Below are positions 41,727 to 52,313 of a DNA stretch of 64,000 nucleotides, piece by piece. This stretch comes from Daejeonella sp. (GTDB taxonomy: Bacteria > Bacteroidota > Bacteroidia > Sphingobacteriales > Sphingobacteriaceae): positions 1-64,000 of the forward strand of contig NZ_JAUYSS010000012.1 in the NCBI RefSeq assembly GCF_030695525.1, in the 5' to 3' direction. Position numbers and translations under genes: made by a program. The stretch's first letter is position 1. The number at the start of each line of letters is the position of its first letter. A model generated the notes under the pieces. The model was not told the origin of the DNA. It ran no database searches and was given only the letters and a program-made list of their open reading frames with translations.

Positions 41727-42322
41727 AAATCATTCATCTGTCTATCTTGGTGTTACCACTAAGAAAAATTTAGTTTACTGTCATAATACTATTGCATTAT
41801 TGTTGTTTATTTAGCTAAACCTAGATAGAAGAATAATAGTAAACAAATATTTTATGACATAATTACATGATTTACAATTAGTTACAAATTACAATATCGA
41901 CATTAGTATAGGTGAAACCGGATTCAATATAGAGGATTTTAGAGTTGGTGTAATAAACTGGCAAATATTTTATTTCTCTGAGTGTACAATTATTTTGATA
42001 CAGGCCAATATACATTCAAGGTTTTTATGGGCATCAATAACCTATTGTTACCCGTTTTGGGGTTGGAAACAGGGCTGTTAGAAACACCACTAAAAATTTT
42101 ACTTATTAAAGCTTCTACAAATTTACAGACGATTTCTTCAGCCGTTCATAATTTGAAGAATGCTCATACCACATTACTATCTAGTTTCTACAGGGCGTTA
42201 CGAGATTGAGATTATTTAGCCAGGTTTTACTCCAGCTTAATAGAATATAATGTTAACAACCGTTACAGTAATATAATACCATTATATAGCTGGTTTACTC
42301 TTTAGTTATTAGAACTTATTTA
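41727..42322. other. Gap between the GH18-like gene and anmK
   Basis: 596 bases, AT-rich. The motif GTTGGTGTAATAAA is at 41944-41957. The plus-strand frame 41982-42209 has no recognisable features and is not called. Confidence 0.45.
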
Positions 42323-43516
42323 TCAATTTGGAAAACTGATCTTCCCCATTGAAATGGAAGGCACCCCGGGATGTTTACCAAAGTCAGTTTTTCCGCCAGA
42401 TACCGCTTCATTGGCGAGCAAAGCAAACAGAACGGCTTCCTTTGCATCGGGCTCAATACCAAGATCAGAAGTGAATTTAAGTTTTTTACCAAGCATCTCC
42501 TCAATAATACCAGTTAGCTGAGGATTATGCATCCCGCCTCCGCTGATATAAATTTCATAAGCTCCTTTGCCTTCAACACAAAAATTAACTGCCTTTACTA
42601 TCGCTTTGGCCGTAAATGCAGCCAGAGTAGCCATAATGTCTTCATTTGAGAGTCCTTGAAGATCCGACTTTTGAATAGTATCATTCAAATAAGACAAACT
42701 AAAAAGTTCGGGACCCGTAGTTTTAAGGTAAGCCGATCTGAAAAAATCATGATCAAACAAAGCATCCAATAATTGATGATTAACTTTTCCGGATGATGCA
42801 ATCGATGCATCCTGATCGAAATACTTTCCGGGATAGTAGCGCTGTACAAACTGATCCATCAGGGTATTACCCGGACCAACATCTGAAGAGAAAAATTCTG
42901 TTGAATAGGCAGATGGCAGGAAAGTGAAATTGGAGATGCCTCCGATATTGAGCATAATCCTGTTTTCATTGGGATTCGAAAAAAGCAAATAATCACCATA
43001 AACTGATAAAGGAGCTCCTTCACAACCTGCTGCGACATGTTTCTGTCTGAAATCACTGATGGTGATAATACCGGACCTCATGGCGAGATGATCCCCATCC
43101 CCAATCTGAAGTGTGGCGTTGGAATAAAGATCTGCTTTCCTTTGTTGTTTTGGGGCATGATAAATTGTCTGCCCATGACTGGCAATCAGGTCAATATCCG
43201 CTGGAGATATATCCCATTCTTTTAAACTTTCGAGAATAAGTTCGGCATAATAGTTACCTATAAAAGCGTTTAAAAGGGTTAGCTTCTCAAGATCAACAGT
43301 CCGCTTCGCAAAAACAGATTTAAGATCCTCTTTAAATGCAGGCAAATAGGCTTTACTTACAAAATTTATGAGCTTAGCTTTGGTCTCTAACCCACTTCCA
43401 CAAAACTCGCACAAAGCGATATCCAGACCATCAAATGAAGTTCCGGACATCAGGCCAATAATTTTCCGGACCGGTTTATTGGCAATTTTATATAGTGACT
43501 CAATATTACTATTCAT
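42323..43516 (-). CDS. anmK: Anhydro-N-acetylmuramic acid kinase
   Basis: The protein has 397 residues with the AnmK signatures: KIIGLMSGTSFDGLDIALCEF at the N-terminus, DLIASHGQTIYHAP, NIGGISNFTFLP, DVGPGNTLMD and EIYISGGGMHNPQLTG. The enzyme hydrolyses the anhydro ring of anhMurNAc and phosphorylates it during recycling of cell-wall fragments. Full family length, single start. Confidence 0.95.
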   Translation of the reverse strand: MNSNIESLYKIANKPVRKIIGLMSGTSFDGLDIALCEFCGSGLETKAKLINFVSKAYLPAFKEDLKSVFAKRTVDLEKLTLLNAFIGNYYAELILESLKEWDISPADIDLIASHGQTIYHAPKQQRKADLYSNATLQIGDGDHLAMRSGIITISDFRQKHVAAGCEGAPLSVYGDYLLFSNPNENRIMLNIGGISNFTFLPSAYSTEFFSSDVGPGNTLMDQFVQRYYPGKYFDQDASIASSGKVNHQLLDALFDHDFFRSAYLKTTGPELFSLSYLNDTIQKSDLQGLSNEDIMATLAAFTAKAIVKAVNFCVEGKGAYEIYISGGGMHNPQLTGIIEEMLGKKLKFTSDLGIEPDAKEAVLFALLANEAVSGGKTDFGKHPGVPSISMGKISFPN

Positions 43517-44425
43517 GCAAATTAAAAGCTATCGGGTAAACCACCTAACGTATTATAAAAATACATGCTTAAATCTAACTATTAAAAAATCATAGCACCA
43601 GGTAAAAGATTTTGTCTGTTGGCTTCATTAGCCCGGAAATGTATAATAATATCATATGATGCTGGTAATTACGATACAAAATGTATCGCATGTAGCTGGA
43701 TCTTAGGCATGACGCAATTGCAAGAACTTTAATATGTGTTTTTTTGCGGCATTGGACAGGGCGGTAAATACAACAGATGCCATAGCATAGGCTTTCATAG
43801 CCCTGTACGCAGCCGTTGATGTAAGGACAGCCCTAACGCTCCAACGTAAATCTAAGTACCCTTCAAATTTCAATAAAGGGAATTAATATGATTGAATAAG
43901 GCTTTCCCAAGCGTCGGGAGGACAAAACGGCGGGCAGGGAGTATGGCATCTAGTGGTGGGAGCTTCGTTTTGTCTTGATTTTTTGTTCACTTTTTCATCA
44001 AGGAAAAAGTGAATAGGCCTCCGCGGCCATGAGCGGTATAAAGGGATATTTGCACGAACATGATCAGAAGGGCTGAACAGACAAATCTAACTGGACACTA
44101 GCGAATAAAAATATCCTCATGGAAACCTTGTGCAAGAACAAAGGGTGGAAAAAACAGAAATAATCTTGGAAATTTTGCACAATATAATTTTAGCCTGATC
44201 AAAACCATATTCATCTATCGAAAAAGTCTGTTGGTATAATATAACAAGATTTAACATTTTACCCTGAACATTTATAATAAAAAATATCCATTTTCGGGTA
44301 TAGTAATTTGCTTATCAAGCAGTTAAATTACGGATCAAATACAAGGGGATGATAAGCAAATGAGTACTCCTGAAGCGTTTCATGGGGGCTTAATTGTAAA
44401 CTTTTAAAATTAATTCCGATCCAAT
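43517..44425. other. Non-coding gap with dispersed repeat elements
   Basis: 909 bases without a supported gene. A CGATACA-AAA-TGTATCG hairpin is at 43672-43688. From about 43900 to 44030 the sequence is a repeat type I have seen between genes of this group (gggaggacaaaacggcgggcag, then a perfect 11-base inverted repeat ttcactttttc...gaaaaagtgaa at 43986-44013). The last 400 bases are AT-rich and should contain the promoter of the plus-strand operon at 44426. A GTTGGTATAATA near 44231 resembles the motif at 31500. Confidence 0.5.
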
Positions 44426-47215
44426 ATGAAGCTAGTGGTTCTTGCCTCAGTCATACTTCTCCTAAGTTGTAAGCCCCTTTTCTCTCAAAATAATTATTCC
44501 ATAAAAGGAAGCGTTCTTGATACCGCATCGGGTACTGGCCTGCAAAATGCAAGTATCACTGTGCTGAATTCTAAAGATTCAACCCTGGTCAGATTTACCC
44601 GGGCCGATGCAAACGGAAACTTTTCATTGAATAATCTGAGGGAAGGAAATTTCATCTTACTGCTGACTTATCCTGATTTTGCTGATTATGTTGAAAGATT
44701 TTCACTAAATCCAGACAAACCATCAAAAGATTTTGGGAAGTTAAAAATGATACTCAAAGCGCGTCTGCTTGAAGAGGTAATCGTAAAAGGTACCGCAGCG
44801 CAAATGACCATAAAAGGCGATACAACTGAATTTAATGCCGCTGCCTTTAATATAGAGGCAAATTCAAAGGTTGAAGATCTCCTCAAACAACTGCCTGGCA
44901 TACAGGTGGATCAAGACGGGAAGATAACTGCACATGGGCAGGCGGTAAACAAGGTTCTGGTAGATGGTGAAGAATTCTTTGGGGATGACCCAACTCTGGT
45001 TACCAAGAATATAAGGGGTGATATGGTAGACAAAGTGCAACTCTATGATAAGAAAAGCGATCAGGCTACTTTTACCGGTATTGATGATGGAGAACGGACT
45101 AAAACAATCAATATTAAATTAAAGGAAGATAAAAAGCAGGGTTATTTTGGAAAACTTGACGCCGGAGCAGGCAATGATGATTTTTACCAGGGGCAGGGGA
45201 TGTTTAATCTCTTTAAAGGAAAAAAGAAGTTTTCTGCTTATGGCACAATTGCAAATACAGCTAAAACGGGTTTGGGTTGGGAAGATAACAACAAGTTTGG
45301 TACTTCGAACATCCAGATTATTGAAGGAGGTATAATGATCTCGGGAGGGGGAGGTAGTGATCTGGATTCTTACGATGGGAGGTTTAACGGAGAGGGAATA
45401 CCGTTTACACGAAGTGGCGGTGTTCATTATGATAATAAATGGAAGGATGATAAATATTCGATAAACCTTAACTATAAGGTAGGTTCTATTAACGTTACAG
45501 GAAATAAAAACTCTTTGAATCAGAACAACTTACCAAATGGCTTTATCAACACCAATACTGATCAGATCTTCGATAATTTTATGTTCAGACAAAAAGTCGA
45601 TGGGACATTCCTGGTTAAACTAGACACCACCTCCGACTTGAAAATTATGCTTGATGGAACATTGAAAAACAGTGAAAGCAATAGCAATTTTCTGACTTCA
45701 AGTTTAAGAGGCACTGGTGTTTCACTTAACGGCAGTTCACGGAATCTAAGCAATAATGGAGATCAGAAGACTTTTAACGCAAGTGCTTTATGGACTAAAA
45801 AACTAAAGAAAAAAGGCCGCACATTATCACTAACCCTTGCACATCAATTTGATGAGGATGATGCAACCGGCTTTCTGAATTCGGAGAATAGTTTTTATAA
45901 TAACCAGGGAGTAATTGACAGCATCCGCATCATTGACCAGTATAAGACCAACCTGATTAGAAGCTCAGGCCTTAATTCGAATCTGGCCTATACCGAGCCT
46001 CTCTCCAAGACCTTTTCAGTCATTCTCAATTATGGTTTAAACCTGAGCAATAGTATCGCAGAACGTGAGTCCTACAATAAATCAGGAACCGGAAAATATG
46101 ATCTGTTTGATAATGAATTCAGCAATGACTTTGAACTCGATCAAACCTCTAATCAGGCTGGAGCTATTTTCAATTACAGGAAAGATAAAAATGTCATCAA
46201 TTTTGGAACCCGCATAAACGCGGTTGATTTTAAACAAACCGACCGATATACCGGTAATGTTTACAAAAGAGATTTTCTTAACTGGTTACCTCAGGCCTCT
46301 TTCCGGCATAATTTTTCACAATGGAAACTTTTTGAGATTCGCTACAATGGTAACACGACCCAGCCTACTCTTAACCAGATTCAACCGGTTAAAGTCAATA
46401 CCGATCCGCTAAATATTATTTTAGGCAACCCGGATCTGAAACCTTCCTTCCGTAGTAATTTTACTTTGTTCTACAATTCATACAAAGTTCTGACTGACAA
46501 ATCAATCTATTTCAGAGGAAACTATTCCACTACGCATAATGCCATTGTGCACAATACCATTACTGATGCAGCAGGAAAGAGCACCTTCCAATCTATTAAT
46601 CTGACGGATAAAAATCCGTTAAACTTAACTATCTATAGTGGTTATGGCCAGAAGTTACCAGGTACAGAGCTCAGACTTGGAATTAATATAAATACCAATG
46701 CCAATACCTATTTCAACATGATTAATAGTGTGCTCAATGAAACACGTTCCAACAGCTACAACACTCAATTGTCTGTTTCAAGGCATAAGCAGAAGAAAAT
46801 TGAGTTTTACTGGGCTATTGGTCCGGAATACATAACCAATCAATCATCTTTACAAAAACAAATCAATAATAATGGTTGGGGAGCCAATTCCTGGTTCGAA
46901 TTCTCGATTTATCTGCCTAATAAAGTTAAGATTCAATCCCATGCAAATTACAGGTATCAGGAAAAGATCCAGAGCTTTGCTGAAGACTTTAACCGTCTGA
47001 TCTGGAATACCACCCTTACCAAAAGCTTCATGAAAGAAGAGAGCCTTAAATTCTCACTTACGGGAAATGACCTGTTAAACCAAAACACTGGTTTTAACAG
47101 AATGGCAACAAGTAATATGATTAGCCAGAATAGCTTTACAACGATTAAAAGATATTTTATGTTTTCTCTTTCATACGACCTGAATCATATGGGTGGAGGC
47201 CCTCCAAAAAAATAA
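44426..47215 (+). CDS. Outer-membrane beta-barrel protein with carboxypeptidase-like domain and plug (TonB-receptor type)
   Basis: The protein has 929 residues with a signal peptide. A carboxypeptidase-regulatory-like domain (SIKGSVLDTASGTGLQNASIT) is followed by a plug-like region (LLEEVIVKGTAAQMTIKGDTTEFNAAAF, VEDLLKQLPGIQVDQDGKITAHGQAVNKVLVDGEEFFGDD) and a long barrel of the OMP_b-brl_3 type. It ends with KRYFMFSLSYDLNHMGGGPPKK. The next gene, a GLPGLI protein, follows by four bases; this pair is common in Bacteroidota. Substrate unknown. Confidence 0.85.
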   Translation: MKLVVLASVILLLSCKPLFSQNNYSIKGSVLDTASGTGLQNASITVLNSKDSTLVRFTRADANGNFSLNNLREGNFILLLTYPDFADYVERFSLNPDKPSKDFGKLKMILKARLLEEVIVKGTAAQMTIKGDTTEFNAAAFNIEANSKVEDLLKQLPGIQVDQDGKITAHGQAVNKVLVDGEEFFGDDPTLVTKNIRGDMVDKVQLYDKKSDQATFTGIDDGERTKTINIKLKEDKKQGYFGKLDAGAGNDDFYQGQGMFNLFKGKKKFSAYGTIANTAKTGLGWEDNNKFGTSNIQIIEGGIMISGGGGSDLDSYDGRFNGEGIPFTRSGGVHYDNKWKDDKYSINLNYKVGSINVTGNKNSLNQNNLPNGFINTNTDQIFDNFMFRQKVDGTFLVKLDTTSDLKIMLDGTLKNSESNSNFLTSSLRGTGVSLNGSSRNLSNNGDQKTFNASALWTKKLKKKGRTLSLTLAHQFDEDDATGFLNSENSFYNNQGVIDSIRIIDQYKTNLIRSSGLNSNLAYTEPLSKTFSVILNYGLNLSNSIAERESYNKSGTGKYDLFDNEFSNDFELDQTSNQAGAIFNYRKDKNVINFGTRINAVDFKQTDRYTGNVYKRDFLNWLPQASFRHNFSQWKLFEIRYNGNTTQPTLNQIQPVKVNTDPLNIILGNPDLKPSFRSNFTLFYNSYKVLTDKSIYFRGNYSTTHNAIVHNTITDAAGKSTFQSINLTDKNPLNLTIYSGYGQKLPGTELRLGININTNANTYFNMINSVLNETRSNSYNTQLSVSRHKQKKIEFYWAIGPEYITNQSSLQKQINNNGWGANSWFEFSIYLPNKVKIQSHANYRYQEKIQSFAEDFNRLIWNTTLTKSFMKEESLKFSLTGNDLLNQNTGFNRMATSNMISQNSFTTIKRYFMFSLSYDLNHMGGGPPKK

Positions 47216-47219
47216 GCTT

Positions 47220-47999
47220 ATGAAACGAATTATACTGCTTTCAGCATTATTGCTGCTCATTTTATCAATTAAACCCGCTTTTGCCCAGCATGCCCGCTTT
47301 GCGACAGAAGGAATTATTGAATTTGAAAAAAGCGTGAATATGCATGCCCAGATCAAAAAGTATATTAATAAGGATAATGAAGCCTATTATATCCCGGCAT
47401 TTGATCAATACAAAAAGACAAAACCTCAGTTCAGGGTATTAAAAAGTACTTTAACATTCAGCAAAGATAAAACCTTATTCAGTCCGGCCCCTGCAGATGA
47501 ATCCGACCGTGGCTGGTTCAGTGATATTCCTGCAACAACCCAGAATAATATTATTTATACAGATCTTTCGGCTAATACCAGTATTGTCCAAAAGACTGTC
47601 TTTGAAGAAACCTTTCTGGTCAGAGACAGTACCCGCAAGATCAACTGGAAGATAACCTCAGAAACACGCGACATTGCGGGCTATTTATGCCGAAGGGCGA
47701 ATGCCATCATCATGGATTCGATTTATGTGGTTGCATTTTATACTGATGAAATTCCTGTATCAGGAGGTCCAGAATCTTTTACTGGCTTACCGGGAATGAT
47801 CCTGGGAGTTGCCTTGCCTCATGAGAATATGAGCTGGTTTGCGAAACTGGTAACAGATAAGTCCCTGCCCTCAGGAACTTTGGTAGCGCCCAAAAAGGGG
47901 AAAGCCACAGACAATAAAGGTTTACTTGACACTCTGATGAAGGTTATGAAAAATTGGGGAACTTATGCTCAGCACTCATTAAAATCTTTCTTGATGTAA
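47220..47999 (+). CDS. GLPGLI-family exported protein
   Basis: The ATG at 47220 (MKRIILLSALLL) begins a signal peptide; the upstream in-frame start overlaps the previous gene. The product has about 259 residues. The family marker is present as GLPGMIL (about 202), preceded by YLCRRANAIIMDSIYVVAFYTDEIPVSGGP. GLPGLI proteins are periplasmic or surface-located, and occur next to barrel proteins such as the one just upstream. Confidence 0.9.
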   Translation: MKRIILLSALLLLILSIKPAFAQHARFATEGIIEFEKSVNMHAQIKKYINKDNEAYYIPAFDQYKKTKPQFRVLKSTLTFSKDKTLFSPAPADESDRGWFSDIPATTQNNIIYTDLSANTSIVQKTVFEETFLVRDSTRKINWKITSETRDIAGYLCRRANAIIMDSIYVVAFYTDEIPVSGGPESFTGLPGMILGVALPHENMSWFAKLVTDKSLPSGTLVAPKKGKATDNKGLLDTLMKVMKNWGTYAQHSLKSFLM

Positions 48000-48005
48000 T
48001 CTTTC

Positions 48006-50831
48006 ATGCAAAGAATCAATAACTATAAAAATCATTACTTAGGGCTTAGGAAACAAGCCGGGCTATTGATCATTCTCAGCCTGCTTTTCCTTAGCGGACC
48101 AGGTCAGGCTCAAAACTCCTCGCATACTGAATTAAGCAGGTTGGTTGATTCAGTAAAAACCTTTTACGAAAGCCGTTCCATTGAAAAACTCTACCTGCAG
48201 CTCAACAAACCAGAATATGTTAGTAATGATACGATCTGGTTCAAGGCTTATCTTCTTGATGCTATACTACTTAAAAACGCTCAAAAAAGTGGTTTAATGT
48301 ACATTGAGATCGCTTCAGACAGCAATAAAGTAGTCAGCCGCATCATGGTCCCGCTTGTGAATGGTATTAGCTGGGGCAATATTGCATTGAATGCCAAAGA
48401 ATTTCCGGAAGGATCCTATACGTTGAGAGCTTATACAAACTGGATGAGAAACTTTGGAGAAGAACATGTATACCTCCAGCACTTCAAGGTAAGTTCTGCA
48501 ACAAACCAAAGTTGGCTGGTTAATTCGAACATGCAAATTTCTAAAGTGAACGGAAAAGACAACATAAATATATTTATGCAATTCCAGGATCTGAAAGGCA
48601 CGGCGATGGGCTTGCGCAATATGCAGTTCAGATTAACTAATGGAAAAAGAACCTTGTTCAAAGAGGAAAAGGAAAGTTCCCTTTATGGTGAAGTGGAGCT
48701 AAGTTTTGAACTTCCCGAAAAGGCTGGTGCAGAGAGCATACGACTTATCGCTGAAAATCGGCGTAAAAATGAAATTAGTACAAAACTTCTTATTCCACTT
48801 CCAATCAGGCGTCCCGAAAATACAGATCTTCAATTTATGCCCGAAGGAGGGCATCTTGTGCCAGGACATTTGGCAAATATTGCATTCAAAGCGATTGCTG
48901 AAGATGGAAAAGGAACAGCAGTTTCCGGACTGATACTCGACCAAAATCAAAAAGAACTAACTTCCTTTAGTTCCTCATATAGAGGAATGGGAAAGTTTCG
49001 CCTAATGCCCCGACAGGGAGAATCCTACACGGCAAGAATCAAACTTCCCGATGGTAATACGAAAGACTATCCCTTACCTCTTATAAAAGATAGCGGCACA
49101 ACATTAAAAGTGATCAATCGCAGAGAAAGTGATTCGCTGGAAGTTCAGATTTTATACAGCTCAGATCCGCAACTGAGTGAAGACCATTTCTTTATTACTG
49201 CACAGACAAACGGGCTGCCATATTATGGAGCTGCTGTGGTACTGAAACAGGGCTTGAACCGCATCATTATTGATAAAAATCATTTCCCTTCCGGCATTTG
49301 CCGGATCTCTTTATTAAATGGCAAACGCAATCCATTAAACGAGCGCCTGGTTTTTATTGATCATCAGGAGGAACTCAGAATAAAACTAATCAGCGATAAA
49401 ACTTCTTATAAACCAAGAGACAGTATTTCATTGGCAATACTCGTTCAGGATAAACAAGGCAGGCCCGTTCAAGGTAGCTTTTCACTTTCGGTGACGGATG
49501 ATAACCATGTAAAACGTGATAGCATAAACGAAAAGAATATATTGAATACTTTGCTCCTCGATGCGGACCTCAATGGGAATATTGAGGCTCCCGGATATTA
49601 TTTTCTATCAGACCAGAAGGATAAAGCATGGGCTGATCTGGATAATCTCCTTCTAACCCAGGGTTGGACAGGCTTTAGCTGGCCTGAGACACTTAACCAG
49701 CAAAAACCATTGCTGTTTCCTGCTGAAAGTGAATTCAGTATCAGTGGTACAGTAACAAATATTTTTAACAAACCTGTTGCAAACAGCGAAGTCCTGCTGC
49801 TTTCAAAAAAGCCTTTTCTGTTTATGGACACCCTCAGCAATAAAGAAGGGAGGTTTACATTCAGGAATTTCCCGCTGGCGGATACTGCGGTTTACATGAT
49901 ACAGTCGAGAAACAAAAGAGGTAAAAGTTTCAACGTAGGTATTGAAGTCGACGAGTTTATACCCCCTGTCTTCACGGCTTCAAATGAACCTTATATACCA
50001 TGGTATATCAATACTGATACGCTTTTAATAAAGAGTACCCGGAATACCATTCATGAACAACACCGCTGGGATGCTCCGGCAGGAATAAATGTACTCGAAG
50101 AGGTGGTGGTTACCGCAAAGAAGTTCATCAAAGATTCCAGGAACAGAAATGGCCCGGGGAATGCCGATTACATTCTGGATGAGCAGGATATGCTGAAAGC
50201 AAAGAAGAAAACCTTGTATGAGATGCTGGAAGAACGTTTCCCAGGGTTCAGAAGTGGCAAGGGTATGTCTGTTAAAGATTTTAACTCAACAGACACGATG
50301 AGATATGTCCTGATGCAATCTTATGTAAATCTTGTTATTGATGGGGTAAATATCAGCTCCATAGGAGCAACCGAGGAGATTTATATGGATTATCTGACCG
50401 CAGAAGATATAACCGGTATAGAAATCTTAAAAACACCAAAATATGCTTCGGTCTATGATCCATTAATCGCAAGAAAAATGATAGGCTGCATGAGATGTCC
50501 CCCGCCACCAATATTTCTTGAAATAACCACCCGTTCAGGTAATGGAGCATTTTTGAAAAAAACACCCGGCGTATATTTATATAAACCTATTCCTTACAGT
50601 TTTCCTGCAGAGTTTTACCAGCCAAAATATCCGCTGAAAAAGATTGAAAGCATTGCCGACCTTCGCTCAGCCATTCACTGGGAACCAAATATCATCACAG
50701 ATGTTGAAGGAAAAGCAACGATTTCCTTTTATGCCGCGGATTTACCCGGATATTATTCAATTGTTCTGGAAGGAACAGACATGAATGGGGGAATAGGAAT
50801 GGGGAGAAAAAAGATAGAAGTAAGGAAGTGA
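48006..50831 (+). CDS. MG2/TonB-plug-type giant exported protein
   Basis: The protein has 941 residues. After a signal peptide the MG2-like domain starts near residue 58 (KLYLQLNKPEYVSNDTIWFKAYLLD). FMPEGGHLVPG (about 277) is the motif shared with the 809-aa paralogue. From about 690 a plug-like segment follows (LEEVVVTAKKFI, VNLVIDGVNISS, DITGIEILKTPKYASVYDP), then a closing sandwich (ATISFYAADLPGYYSIVLEG). It is six bases after the GLPGLI gene, so the three genes are one operon. A role in surface assembly is inferred. Confidence 0.8.
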   Translation: MQRINNYKNHYLGLRKQAGLLIILSLLFLSGPGQAQNSSHTELSRLVDSVKTFYESRSIEKLYLQLNKPEYVSNDTIWFKAYLLDAILLKNAQKSGLMYIEIASDSNKVVSRIMVPLVNGISWGNIALNAKEFPEGSYTLRAYTNWMRNFGEEHVYLQHFKVSSATNQSWLVNSNMQISKVNGKDNINIFMQFQDLKGTAMGLRNMQFRLTNGKRTLFKEEKESSLYGEVELSFELPEKAGAESIRLIAENRRKNEISTKLLIPLPIRRPENTDLQFMPEGGHLVPGHLANIAFKAIAEDGKGTAVSGLILDQNQKELTSFSSSYRGMGKFRLMPRQGESYTARIKLPDGNTKDYPLPLIKDSGTTLKVINRRESDSLEVQILYSSDPQLSEDHFFITAQTNGLPYYGAAVVLKQGLNRIIIDKNHFPSGICRISLLNGKRNPLNERLVFIDHQEELRIKLISDKTSYKPRDSISLAILVQDKQGRPVQGSFSLSVTDDNHVKRDSINEKNILNTLLLDADLNGNIEAPGYYFLSDQKDKAWADLDNLLLTQGWTGFSWPETLNQQKPLLFPAESEFSISGTVTNIFNKPVANSEVLLLSKKPFLFMDTLSNKEGRFTFRNFPLADTAVYMIQSRNKRGKSFNVGIEVDEFIPPVFTASNEPYIPWYINTDTLLIKSTRNTIHEQHRWDAPAGINVLEEVVVTAKKFIKDSRNRNGPGNADYILDEQDMLKAKKKTLYEMLEERFPGFRSGKGMSVKDFNSTDTMRYVLMQSYVNLVIDGVNISSIGATEEIYMDYLTAEDITGIEILKTPKYASVYDPLIARKMIGCMRCPPPPIFLEITTRSGNGAFLKKTPGVYLYKPIPYSFPAEFYQPKYPLKKIESIADLRSAIHWEPNIITDVEGKATISFYAADLPGYYSIVLEGTDMNGGIGMGRKKIEVRK

Positions 50832-50834
50832 TAT

Positions 50835-51362
50835 TTATGCGTTCAAATACAGATCAATCAATCCTTCAGGAAGATCTACCTTCAGAACTCCATTCTCCTC
50901 ATCAATCTCCACAATCAGATCATCATTCAGTGGAAACATGATCTCTTTGAATTTATAAGGAACAACGGCAACGAATTGTTGCGGATATTCATGAATTTCA
51001 ATAATCTCACCTAATTCTCCTGCGGTTTCATCATGCACAATAAATCCCTTAAGGTCGGTGATCAGAAATTCATCATCTTCCCGCTCCGGTTTTAAATTAT
51101 TTGGCAGATAGAGTTTTTTTCGAACCAGGGCCTCTGCCTTTTCGATCGTATCAATATCATCAAAATAAAAATTTCCGGTCTGGTTGTTCTGAAGCTTAAA
51201 GGTAGAAATGAAAAAGGGAACCAGTTTACCATTAATCTCTGCAAAAACAGAGTCGAGCGGCAGTTCGCTGGGATCTTCATACTCAAAATAGATCTGCACC
51301 TCACCCTTTAAACCTTTGGTTTTGGTGATATAGCCGATATAAAAACAGTCTTCGATCTTCAT
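50835..51362 (-). CDS. rimM: Ribosome maturation factor RimM
   Basis: The protein has 175 residues. It shows the RimM start (FYIGYITKTKGLKGEVQIYFEYEDP) and the PRC-barrel part (DEFLITDLKGFIVHDETAGELGEIIEIHEYPQQ, VPYKFKEIMFPLNDDLI). It assists assembly of the 30S head. The gene follows rpsP, the usual rpsP-rimM order, with a gap of about 114 bases. Confidence 0.95.
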   Translation of the reverse strand: MKIEDCFYIGYITKTKGLKGEVQIYFEYEDPSELPLDSVFAEINGKLVPFFISTFKLQNNQTGNFYFDDIDTIEKAEALVRKKLYLPNNLKPEREDDEFLITDLKGFIVHDETAGELGEIIEIHEYPQQFVAVVPYKFKEIMFPLNDDLIVEIDEENGVLKVDLPEGLIDLYLNA

Positions 51363-51476
51363 TGCTGTGAAAATAAAAACGTCATTGCGAATATGTCTTC
51401 GGTTTGCTCATAAATGAGTCCATGCCGATTAAACATTTGCAATGACGTTAATTAAATTTAAAGCCTAAAAAGCTGA

Positions 51477-52208
51477 TTATGCTTTTTCTTCAGATTCAGG
51501 AGCTTCTTCTGCTGCTTCAGGAGCAGGAGTTTCAGCAACTTCTTCTGCTGCAGGTGCTTCCTCAGCAACTGAAGCTTCTTCAACTACTTCTGTTGCAGAA
51601 GCCTCTTCAGCAACAGGTGCTTCTTCAACTACTTCTGCTGCAGGAGCTGCTTCAGCAACCGGTGCTTCTTCAACTTCTTCTACTGCTGCTTCAACTTCCG
51701 TAGCTTCTGCAGTTTCTTCAGAAACTTCTTCTTCAACTACTTCAGGAGCAGGTGTATTTTTTGCAGTAATTGCAGCGGCAATTTCTTCCTTCTTCTTAGC
51801 CTCGGCTGCTAATGCTGCTTTCTTAACTTCATCTTTCGATTTAGTCAGGCTTTCTTTCTTACCCTCAATCTTGCCTTCTTTGCCTTGTAACCACTCAGCA
51901 AATTTTGTTTCTGCCTGTTCTGCAGTTAATGCGCCTTTTTTAACACCACCTTCAAGATGTTTCTTGTACATAACTCCTTTGTATGAAAGGATTGCACGAC
52001 AAGTATCTGTAGGCTGAGCTCCTTTGTTTACCCAATCCAATGCTTTTTCGAAATTGATCTCGATAGTAGCAGGATTTGTGTTTGGATTGTAAGAACCTAA
52101 TCTTTCGATGAATTTACCATCTCTTGGAGCACGAGCGTCTGCTACCACTACGTGATAAAAAGGTTTTCCCTTTTTACCGAATCTTTGCAATCTGATTTTA
52201 GTTGCCAT
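51477..52208 (-). CDS. rpsP: 30S ribosomal protein S16 with long acidic C-terminal extension
   Basis: The S16 core is in residues 1-80 ([51 protein letters not shown]). A further 160 residues follow: a basic helix ([23 protein letters not shown]) and a repeat tract of Ala/Glu/Val/Pro units ([14 protein letters not shown]). A long acidic tail on S16 is typical of Bacteroidota. The repeats are nearly identical at the DNA level (gcttcttcaacta units), so they may vary in number. Confidence 0.95.
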   Translation of the reverse strand: MATKIRLQRFGKKGKPFYHVVVADARAPRDGKFIERLGSYNPNTNPATIEINFEKALDWVNKGAQPTDTCRAILSYKGVMYKKHLEGGVKKGALTAEQAETKFAEWLQGKEGKIEGKKESLTKSKDEVKKAALAAEAKKKEEIAAAITAKNTPAPEVVEEEVSEETAEATEVEAAVEEVEEAPVAEAAPAAEVVEEAPVAEEASATEVVEEASVAEEAPAAEEVAETPAPEAAEEAPESEEKA

Positions 52209-52260
52209 TTTTCAATATTTATGTATTCAACATATTCCCGGAGTCTATTCTGCGGGGTTG

Positions 52261-52268
52261 CAAAGATA
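52261..52268 (-). promoter_or_regulatory. Candidate -7 box of rpsP
   Basis: On the minus strand TATCTTTG fits TAnnTTTG, about 53 bases before the rpsP start. No clear TTTG -33 element was found. The region also serves the divergent nucleotidase gene. Confidence 0.4.
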
Positions 52269-52313
52269 TTAAAAAAATAACATTTAAAAAATGGAAATCC
52301 CTATTTTTGAAGC

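Noticed and set aside
41982-42209. Open frame of 75 codons between the GH18-like gene and anmK
   Set aside because: No recognisable domain or signal; AT-rich DNA gives such frames by chance.
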